A DNA stretch of 5,391 nucleotides from an uncultured Collinsella sp. (GTDB taxonomy: Bacteria; Actinomycetota; Coriobacteriia; Coriobacteriales; Coriobacteriaceae), in contig URYU01000121.1 in the NCBI GenBank assembly GCA_900552155.1, positions 1-5,391 of the forward strand. The letters are read 5' to 3'. Both the position numbers and the translations under genes were made by a program. This document shows positions 1 through 4,877 of the stretch, piece after piece. Within the stretch, counting starts at the first letter, position 1. Each line of letters begins with the position of its first letter. Below the pieces are notes generated by a model that was not told the origin of the DNA, ran no database searches, and saw only the letters and a list, made by a program, of their open reading frames with translations.

Positions 1-789
1 GGTGTATCCTACCTTGATCCCGGTTCGTCGCAGATTGGCAAAAAGGAGTCCATTGAGGATACCGCCCGCGTGCTTGGTCGCATGTACGACGGTATCGAGT
101 ATCGTGGCTCTGACCAGTCCATTGTTGAGGAGCTTGCCGATAAAGCCGGCGTTCCCGTGTGGAATGGTCTCACCAATGAGTATCACCCGACCCAGGCTTT
201 GGCGGATATCCTTACGATGCGCGAGGAATTCGGTGACACGCGTGGCCTCAAGCTGACCTATCTCGGCAAGGAGCAGGGCAATGTAAGCGATTCCCTCATG
301 GTGATCTGCGCTAAGCTCGGCATCAACTTCTGCTCTTGTGGGCCGAAGGGCGATGTTGAGGGCGCTACCCACTTTGATCCCGAGCTGCTTGAGACTTGCC
401 AGAAGATCGCCGAGGAAAATGGCTGCACCATTCAGCTTACTGACAACATCGATGAAGGCGTAAAGGATGCCGATGTTATTTACACCGATGTCTGGGTTGG
501 CATGGGCCAGGCTGAGGAGCTCTGGAAGAGCCGTATCAAGCTGCTCTCCCCGTACCGCGTAACCTCGGAGGTCATGGCGAAGGCAAACCCCAACGCTATC
601 TTCATGCATTGTCTCCCGAGCTTCCACGATACCAAGACCACCATCGGAGCGGAAATCGCGGAGAAGTTTGGCGTAACCGAGATGGAGGTCACCGACGAGG
701 TCTTCGAGTCCGATAAGTCTCGCGTCTTCCAAGAGGCAGAGAACCGTATGCATACCATTAAAGCCGTGATGTACGCTACTCTTCGATAA
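1..789 (+). CDS. arcB: Ornithine carbamoyltransferase, catabolic (ArcB), 5'-truncated by the window edge
   Basis: In the arginine deiminase pathway this cytoplasmic enzyme runs phosphorolysis of citrulline to ornithine and carbamoyl phosphate. The reading frame is open from base 1, giving 262 visible residues. The family is usually about 330-340 long, so roughly 70 N-terminal residues, including the STRTR carbamoyl-phosphate motif, lie outside the window. Visible landmarks (numbered from base 1) are [31 protein letters not shown] sequence near residues 10-36, HPTQALAD at 62-69, GNVSDSLM at 93-100, DVWVGMG at 163-169, HCLP at 203-206, and the C-terminal [13 protein letters not shown] region at 245-257. 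The catabolic rather than biosynthetic role is inferred from arcC, which starts 10 bases downstream. One oddity is that the usual SMG ornithine-binding loop reads GMG. Codon use is mixed (many T-ending codons), unlike arcC. An anabolic argF is possible but less likely in this context. Confidence 0.95.
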   Translation, partial: GVSYLDPGSSQIGKKESIEDTARVLGRMYDGIEYRGSDQSIVEELADKAGVPVWNGLTNEYHPTQALADILTMREEFGDTRGLKLTYLGKEQGNVSDSLMVICAKLGINFCSCGPKGDVEGATHFDPELLETCQKIAEENGCTIQLTDNIDEGVKDADVIYTDVWVGMGQAEELWKSRIKLLSPYRVTSEVMAKANPNAIFMHCLPSFHDTKTTIGAEIAEKFGVTEMEVTDEVFESDKSRVFQEAENRMHTIKAVMYATLR

Positions 790-799
790 GGAGGCACGC

Positions 800-1762
800 A
801 TGTCCAAACCCTACGGCAAGCCCGATCGTATTGTCGTCGCCCTTGGCGGCAACGCCCTCGGCAACAACCCCGTTGAGCAGATCGAGGCCGTGAGCAACAC
901 CGCTCACGCTCTTCTCGGCCTGATCGAGCAGGGCAACGAGATCATCATCACCCACGGCAACGGCCCGCAGGTCGGCATGATCCAGAACGCCTTCGCCGCC
1001 GCCCACGACGCCATCGGCACCCCCGAGATGCCGCTGCCCGAGTGCGGCGCCATGTCCCAGGGCTACATCGGCTATCACCTGCAGCAGGGCATCGGTCGCG
1101 AGATGCACAAGCGCTATAAGCGTTGGCACGCCGCAACTGTCGTCACCCAGATCGAGTGCGACCCGGACGATCCCGCGTTCAAGAACCCGACCAAGCCGAT
1201 CGGCCCCTTCTACACCGAGGAGCAGGCCAAGGAGTTCATGGCCGAGGATCCCTCCAAGGTCTTCGTCGAGGATTCCGGCCGCGGCTGGCGTCGCGTCGTC
1301 GCTTCCCCCGATCCCAAGAAGATCGTCGAGGCCGACTCCATCCTCAACCTGCTCGACAACGAGTTCATCGTCATCGCCTGCGGTGGCGGCGGCATCCCCG
1401 TCGTCCGCGACTACGAGAACAAGGGCTGCTACAAGGGCGTCCCCGCCGTCATCGACAAGGACCTGGGCGGCGAGCTGCTGGCCGAGGACTGCGACGCCGA
1501 CGTCCTGTTCCTGCTGACCGCCGTAGAGCACGTCGCCATCAACTTCGGCAAGCCCAACCAGGAGGAGCTCGAGGACCTCACCGCCGACGAGGCCGAGCGC
1601 CTGGCCGACGAGGGCCAGTTCGGCAAGGGTTCCATGGAGCCCAAGGTCCGCGCCGCCATCAAGTTCGCCCGTTCCCGCAAGGGCCGCACCTGCATCATTG
1701 GCGCTCTGGACAAGGCCGCCGAGACCATGGCTGGTCTCTCCGGTACCCGCATCCACGAGTAG
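800..1762 (+). CDS. arcC: Carbamate kinase
   Basis: Carbamate kinase catalyses the last ADI step, transferring phosphate from carbamoyl phosphate to ADP to give ATP, CO2 and ammonia in the cytoplasm. The 320-residue product is close to the family norm (about 310-320) and complete. Family landmarks in order are VVALGGNAL (12-20), THGNGPQVG (51-59), SQGYIGYHLQQ (86-96), VVTQIECDPDDPAF (114-127), NPTKPIGPFY (129-138), the GRGWRRVVASPDP segment (160-172), IACGGGGIPVV (192-202), VIDKDLGGELLA (217-228), LTAVEHVAINFGKP (239-252) and FGKGSMEPKV (274-283). The start at 800 is supported by a strong TAAGGAGG ribosome-binding site that overlaps the arcB stop codon, so the two genes are almost certainly co-transcribed and possibly translationally coupled. 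Codon use is extremely biased to C- and G-ending codons, which suggests high expression. The gene is followed by two hairpins that end the operon. Confidence 0.98.
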   Translation: MSKPYGKPDRIVVALGGNALGNNPVEQIEAVSNTAHALLGLIEQGNEIIITHGNGPQVGMIQNAFAAAHDAIGTPEMPLPECGAMSQGYIGYHLQQGIGREMHKRYKRWHAATVVTQIECDPDDPAFKNPTKPIGPFYTEEQAKEFMAEDPSKVFVEDSGRGWRRVVASPDPKKIVEADSILNLLDNEFIVIACGGGGIPVVRDYENKGCYKGVPAVIDKDLGGELLAEDCDADVLFLLTAVEHVAINFGKPNQEELEDLTADEAERLADEGQFGKGSMEPKVRAAIKFARSRKGRTCIIGALDKAAETMAGLSGTRIHE

Positions 1763-1784
1763 CCTCTACTCCATTGCCTCTCTC

Positions 1785-1808
1785 GTGGGCGCCAGGCAAG
1801 GCGCCCAC
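1785..1808 (+). terminator. Perfect 9-bp hairpin just after arcC, without a T-tract
   Basis: GTGGGCGCC (1785-1793) pairs perfectly with GGCGCCCAC (1800-1808) around a six-base loop, AGGCAA. It begins 22 bases after the arcC stop codon. No run of T follows (AAACTAG instead), so it is a weak intrinsic terminator on its own. It may act as a 3'-end stabilising hairpin or as the first of two stop signals together with the strong hairpin 20 bases further on. Confidence 0.45.
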
Positions 1809-1827
1809 AAACTAGCCTCTCTTCATG

Positions 1828-1860
1828 AGCCCCGCAGTCCGCTCCGACTGCGGGGCTTTT
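1828..1860 (+). terminator. Rho-independent terminator of the arc operon
   Basis: AGCCCCGCAGTC (1828-1839) pairs perfectly with GACTGCGGGGCT (1846-1857), giving a 12-bp GC-rich stem with a six-base loop, CGCTCC. Four T residues follow at 1857-1860, the first shared with the stem. It lies 65 bases after the arcC stop and reads in the direction of the arc genes. There is no matching A-rich tract on its left side, so it should work mainly for + strand transcripts. Confidence 0.9.
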
Positions 1861-1870
1861 GCTATTCACC

Positions 1871-2021
1871 TAGTCATTGGGGACAAACCCGGCACTTGGG
1901 GACGGTCCTTTCCTGCCGGCAGCTTGGGACAGTCCTTAATAGTCATTGGGGACGTTCTTAAACGACTAGTCAAACAAGAACGTCCCCAACGACTACTCAT
2001 TTAAGTCTGTCCCCAATGACT
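1871..2021. repeat. Cluster of short TTGGGGAC repeats in both orientations
   Basis: Six related units sit in 151 bases. Forward copies are at 1872-1888 (AGTCATTGGGGACAAAC), 1895-1910 (CTTGGGGACGGTCCTT), 1923-1937 (CTTGGGACAGTCCTT) and 1940-1959. Inverted copies are at 1976-1995 and 2001-2021. The shared core is TTGGGGAC, often followed by a GTYCTT-like tail. The outer arms 1872-1888 and 2005-2021 are complementary at 16 of 17 positions and enclose an inner inverted pair, so the block could fold as nested hairpins. It carries no credible reading frame. It looks like an extragenic palindromic or MITE-like element that may depend on a transposase elsewhere in the genome; that dependence is inferred. 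No transposase is present in the window. Confidence 0.75.
1940..1995. repeat. Inner inverted repeat of the TTGGGGAC cluster (20-bp arms)
   Basis: The left arm at 1940-1959 and the right arm at 1976-1995 are reverse complements at 19 of 20 positions; the one difference is A versus G in TAGTCATTGG and TAGTCGTTGG. The 16-base loop holds the perfect 8-base palindrome GACTAGTC at 1964-1971. In single-stranded DNA or RNA this would be a strong hairpin. It is the most regular part of the cluster and the best candidate for the element's functional core. Confidence 0.75.
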
Positions 2022-2186
2022 GCGGAAAGCGCATCTCACACCGGCACATGGCTTTCGGGCCCTTTCTCCGTGCTCCCTATAAGTTCGGCTGGACTCCCCG
2101 CAACCTGTTCCGAGTTGGCGGAACGAGCGCGACGTGGAGTGTCATTCTTTACCGCGTTAGACTAGACGCAGGGAAAGGAGGAGGAC
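2022..2186 (+). promoter_or_regulatory. Leader region of the PTS regulator, with an 18-base inverted repeat
   Basis: These 165 bases between the repeat cluster and the regulator start contain no convincing gene. GTTCCG (2107-2112) and CGGAAC (2119-2124) form an inverted repeat with a six-base spacer, 62 bases before the start codon, which could be an operator or a small hairpin. No clear sigma-70 promoter pair stands out: TATAAG at 2078-2083 and TAGACT at 2158-2163 are weak -10 candidates without good -35 partners. Since the arc terminator lies upstream, a promoter for the regulator is expected somewhere here. That expectation comes from the layout and not from a recognised motif. Confidence 0.3.
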
Positions 2187-4082
2187 ATGGATGCTCGCGT
2201 CAAGCAGCTTGTAAATATGATCGAGGACGCTCAGCCTGTCGCTGTCGCGGTACTTGCCAAGCGTCTCGAGGTAAGCGAGCGCGCCGTGAGAAACTATATC
2301 CATCGCGCAAACGACAACCTTGCAGGGGTTGCACGCATCGTTGGCAGCAAGGGGCAGTATCGTATCGATGTTGCACGTGCAGATGAGCTTGCTCGCTTGC
2401 TAGACGGTGCGGCTCTGGCCCATCCGGGCATTCCTGATACGCGCGACGGCCGTGTGTCCTTCCTTCTTAACGACCTCCTCATGCGGTCCCAGTGGGTGAC
2501 GATTGAGGAGTATGCGGATTTACTCTACGTTTCGGCGCGAACTCTGTCCAATGACATGCGTCTGGTAGAGCAGAAACTCGCCCAATTTGACTTAACGCTC
2601 GAAAAGCGCCCACGCTACGGAATCCGCGTTGCGGGCGGGGAGTCGCAGCGGCGCCTGTGCCTGGCCTCGCTGGTGAGGCCCGTGTTGCCCGACACCGACG
2701 ATGCAAAGCTCGCCGAGCGCCTGCGGGCCATCGCCGCATGTGTGGACGATGCTCTGACGGCCTCGCCCGTCACGGTGAGCTCGCTGGCATCCCGCAATCT
2801 CATCATGCATCTTTACATTGCTCTTGGCCGCATCGAGCAGGGCTGCTATGTCCCAGCTGCAGAATCGGACGTTCAAAAACTGGAGGGAACGCGCGAATAC
2901 GCCGCGGCTTTCCAGATTGCCGCAAACATCAAGGATGCCCTGGGCGTGAGCATGCCCCGAGAAGAGGTTGCCTTTATCGCAATCCATTTGCTCGGCAGGG
3001 GCACGGGCGTGCCCGAGAAGGGCTCTGCCGTTATCTCGGACGAGATGTGGGAGATTGCTTCCGAGATGGTACGTGCGGTCAACGATGAGTTTAGGTTTGA
3101 CTTTAGCGGCGATCTTGAACTTCGCATGAACCTTGCTCGGCATATCGGCCCTCTGGGCTATCGCCTTGAATATCACATGCATATGGATAACCCCATGCTG
3201 TCCGATATCAAGACGAGGTTTCCGTTGGCCTATTCGATGGCAGCTGGCACCTCGCAGGTACTCGAGCGTCATTTTGGCAGGCAGCCCTCTGATGAAGAGC
3301 TCGGCTACATCGCCATGGCATTTGCCCTGGCCCTCGAGCAGCAAGCCGACCAGCCGCGTCGCAAACGCATCCTGATCGTGTGCGCCTCGGGAGCGGGAAG
3401 CGCCCGTATGCTCGAGCACCAGTACCGCAAGCAGTTTGGCATGTATATCGATTCGATTGAGACCTGCGATGTCGCCCGCGTGGGAACGTTCGATTTTTCG
3501 CATATCGACTACGTGTTCACAACGGTGCCGCTCAACGTCAAGTTGCCCGTGCCCGTCCGCGAGGCCGATTTCTTCTTGGAGACGAGCGATGTCAACGCTA
3601 TCCGCAAGGTGCTGAGCGACGACACTGCGCAATCGGACTCCGTGAGCTCTTTCTTTAGCCGTGCCCTGTTCTTCAACCGCGTTGAGGCGTCGTCGAAGCA
3701 GGCCGTTCTCCGATATCTCTCCGAGCGCGCCGTCGAGAGCGGCCGTGTCGATGCCCAGTTTGCCCAAGAGGTCGCCGAGCGCGAGAGCGCGAGCGCCACC
3801 TCGTTTGGCAATGGGGTAGCCATGCCCCATGGGATGCATCCCTTGAGCGCCGAGGCCTTTGTTACCGTGGGCCTGCTCGAACATCCCATTCTTTGGGACG
3901 AATACGGCCATGAGGTCGATATCGTCTTTATGGTGTCGTTTGCCCGGTCGGGCGGCGATGAGGCGCGGATCTTGAGCTCACTGCTCGCCGAGATCTTTAT
4001 GGACCGCCAGGGGGTCGAGCGCCTACGCGAGCGCCGGTCCTGGCATGAGCTGATGGCGCTTGTGCAAGCGCATACGGCTTAA
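2187..4082 (+). CDS. LicR-type PTS-regulated transcriptional activator (HTH-HTH-PRD-PRD-EIIB-EIIA)
   Basis: This 631-residue cytoplasmic DNA-binding regulator has the length and layout of LicR/MtlR-type activators. Domains in order: a winged HTH at about 1-60 (LAKRLEVSERAVRNYI, 23-38), a second Mga-like HTH at about 88-150 (VTIEEYADLLYVSARTLSND), PRD1 at about 170-272, PRD2 at about 283-386, a galactitol-type EIIB-like domain at about 392-476, and a mannitol/fructose-type EIIA-like domain at about 487-629. Candidate phosphorylation residues are His208 and His267 (PRD1), His319 (PRD2), Cys399 in VCASGAGSARML and His548 in GVAMPHG. The second PRD2 histidine expected near 378 is an alanine (YIAMAF). 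In this family HPr and the cognate EII proteins phosphorylate these domains to switch activity. The start has a good AAGGAGG at 2175-2181. The PTS genes 119 bases downstream are the likely target. MtlR-like is the main alternative label, but the neighbours are not mannitol genes. Confidence 0.93.
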   Translation: MDARVKQLVNMIEDAQPVAVAVLAKRLEVSERAVRNYIHRANDNLAGVARIVGSKGQYRIDVARADELARLLDGAALAHPGIPDTRDGRVSFLLNDLLMRSQWVTIEEYADLLYVSARTLSNDMRLVEQKLAQFDLTLEKRPRYGIRVAGGESQRRLCLASLVRPVLPDTDDAKLAERLRAIAACVDDALTASPVTVSSLASRNLIMHLYIALGRIEQGCYVPAAESDVQKLEGTREYAAAFQIAANIKDALGVSMPREEVAFIAIHLLGRGTGVPEKGSAVISDEMWEIASEMVRAVNDEFRFDFSGDLELRMNLARHIGPLGYRLEYHMHMDNPMLSDIKTRFPLAYSMAAGTSQVLERHFGRQPSDEELGYIAMAFALALEQQADQPRRKRILIVCASGAGSARMLEHQYRKQFGMYIDSIETCDVARVGTFDFSHIDYVFTTVPLNVKLPVPVREADFFLETSDVNAIRKVLSDDTAQSDSVSSFFSRALFFNRVEASSKQAVLRYLSERAVESGRVDAQFAQEVAERESASATSFGNGVAMPHGMHPLSAEAFVTVGLLEHPILWDEYGHEVDIVFMVSFARSGGDEARILSSLLAEIFMDRQGVERLRERRSWHELMALVQAHTA

Positions 4083-4201
4083 GACTTCTTTTGTCGATGA
4101 CCCTGTCAGTCTACCTGCAATAAACCTCGAGGATTGCGGGCGGGAGATAGGCGTTTCGAATATTCAAGTACAAACCAAACATCACGGGAGAGGAGACCGT
4201 T
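4083..4201 (+). promoter_or_regulatory. Gap between regulator and PTS genes, with two short palindromes
   Basis: This 119-base gap has no terminator hairpin, so the regulator transcript may continue into the PTS genes. Two perfect 8-base palindromes, CCTCGAGG (4125-4132) and GAATATTC (4158-4165), have centres 33 bases apart, about three helical turns on one DNA face. An activator-dependent promoter for the PTS genes would be expected here. The best core match, TTGCGG (4134-4139) with GAATAT (4158-4163) at an 18-base spacing, is poor, as is common for activator-dependent promoters. The assignment as regulator target is inferred from position. Confidence 0.35.
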
Positions 4202-4528
4202 ATGGACGATCAGGGAACCGAGATGGTTTCGTTTCAGCTGGTCGCTGCAGCGGGAGAGGCACGCAGCCTTGCCTTCGAAGCCCTTGAAAAGGCAAAAGCG
4301 GGGGATTTTGACGCCGCCGCCAAACTCATGAAGCAGTCAAAGGATGCGGGAATCAAGGCTCACCACATCCAAACGCAGCTGCTTTCGACTGAGGCAGCGG
4401 GCGAGCATCTGTCGGTGGATGTGTTGCTGGTCCATGCTCAGGACCACCTCATGTGCTCCATGCTTGCTCAGGAGCTCGTGCAGGAGCTGATCTGCCTGTA
4501 TGAGTGCACTGCAACCAAGAACGCCTAG
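4202..4528 (+). CDS. PTS sugar transporter subunit IIA, lactose/cellobiose family
   Basis: This is the cytoplasmic phosphocarrier that accepts phosphate from HPr and passes it to EIIB. The 108-residue product matches the single-domain lactose/cellobiose-type EIIA (about 100-115 residues, an all-helical homotrimer in this family). The signature VHAQDHLM spans residues 77-84. His78 is the expected phosphorylation site and Asp81 the expected metal-binding residue of the trimer core. The N-terminal half carries the usual helices, with GEARSLAFEALEKAKAGDF at 18-36 and the conserved AAAKLMKQSKDA at 38-49. The start at 4202 has GGAGAGGAG six bases upstream; Met8 is a less likely alternative start because it lacks such a site. 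It is the first of three consecutive PTS genes, with EIIB starting 46 bases after its stop. The substrate is not set by this subunit; cellobiose, diacetylchitobiose or another beta-disaccharide is the family expectation. Confidence 0.95.
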   Translation: MDDQGTEMVSFQLVAAAGEARSLAFEALEKAKAGDFDAAAKLMKQSKDAGIKAHHIQTQLLSTEAAGEHLSVDVLLVHAQDHLMCSMLAQELVQELICLYECTATKNA

Positions 4529-4561
4529 CGGCGTGCGGTGACTATTCAACCAATCAATGCG

Positions 4562-4574
4562 AAGGGAATCCCTT
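4562..4574 (+). promoter_or_regulatory. Small hairpin covering the EIIB ribosome-binding site
   Basis: AAGGG (4562-4566) can pair with CCCTT (4570-4574) around a three-base AAT loop. The left arm is the only purine-rich ribosome-binding sequence in front of the EIIB start at 4575, and the right arm touches the start codon. The stem is only five base pairs, so any effect on translation would be modest. Confidence 0.35.
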
Positions 4575-4868
4575 ATGAAGATCCTTCTTGTTTGCGCAGC
4601 TGGTCTGTCTACAAGCATTCTGATGAAGAAACTCGAGAAATATGCGGAGCAAAACGGCATCGAGCTCGATATCGATGCGGTGGGTATCGGCGAGTATCAG
4701 GAGACGTGCGCCAATTATGACGTGCTGCTCTTGGGGCCGCAGGTGTCCTACCAGCTCAACACCGTCAAGCAGGGGAGCGGTAAGCCGACCGCGGTCATCC
4801 CCGCACAGGACTACGGCATGGGCAACGCTGCCAACGTGCTGGCACTCGCCCAGTCGCTGTTGGGTTAG
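4575..4868 (+). CDS. PTS sugar transporter subunit IIB, lactose/cellobiose family
   Basis: This cytoplasmic phosphocarrier takes phosphate from EIIA on a cysteine and gives it to the sugar as it crosses through EIIC. The product from 4575 is 97 residues, close to the usual 100-105. It opens with MKILLVCAAGLSTSILMKKL, the classic P-loop of the family, with Cys7 as the phosphorylated residue. Later landmarks are the LLLGPQVSYQL segment (about 51-61) and the C-terminal IPAQDYGMGNAANVLALA. An in-frame ATG at 4557 would add six residues (MRRESL), but it has no ribosome-binding site and the family start falls at MKI, where GAAGGGA lies seven bases upstream. That is why 4575 is preferred. The gene lies 46 bases after EIIA and its stop codon overlaps the EIIC ribosome-binding site. 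Confidence 0.95.
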   Translation: MKILLVCAAGLSTSILMKKLEKYAEQNGIELDIDAVGIGEYQETCANYDVLLLGPQVSYQLNTVKQGSGKPTAVIPAQDYGMGNAANVLALAQSLLG

Positions 4869-4877
4869 GAGGCGACC

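Noticed and set aside
776..1756. Long open frame on the - strand (326 codons) opposite arcC
   Set aside because: It mirrors arcC and results from its extreme C/G-ending codon use. The product is low-complexity, rich in Ala, Gly, Leu, Val and Asp, with no family motifs, while the + strand protein is an unmistakable carbamate kinase.
1123..1815. + strand frame of 230 codons overlapping arcC
   Set aside because: The product is dominated by Arg, Gly and Pro, the usual sign of an out-of-frame reading of a GC-rich gene, and it lies almost wholly within arcC.
1698..1961. + strand frame of 87 codons running from arcC into the repeat cluster
   Set aside because: It crosses the operon terminator and the repeats, has no ribosome-binding site and resembles no protein I know.
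1871..2021. CRISPR array
   Set aside because: The repeats are short, divergent and in both orientations, spacing is irregular (a few bases to about 16), and no cas gene is present.
2022..2186. BglG/LicT-type RNA antiterminator site in the regulator leader
   Set aside because: The regulator starts with DNA-binding HTH domains and not the RNA-binding CAT domain, and the leader shows no overlapping terminator hairpin with a T-tract.
2048..2386. + strand frame of 112 codons spanning the regulator leader and start
   Set aside because: It overlaps the first HTH of the regulator in another frame, its upstream bases lack a ribosome-binding site, and the C-terminal part is Cys/Arg-rich shadow sequence.
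2592..3911. Long open frame on the - strand (439 codons) opposite the PTS regulator
   Set aside because: The + strand encodes a full regulator with recognisable domains over the same bases. The - strand product shows no family motif, and stop-free antisense frames are common in GC-rich genes.
4557..4574. Upstream ATG as the start of EIIB
   Set aside because: It would add MRRESL ahead of the conserved MKILLVC opening and has no ribosome-binding site, whereas 4575 has GAAGGGA at a proper distance.
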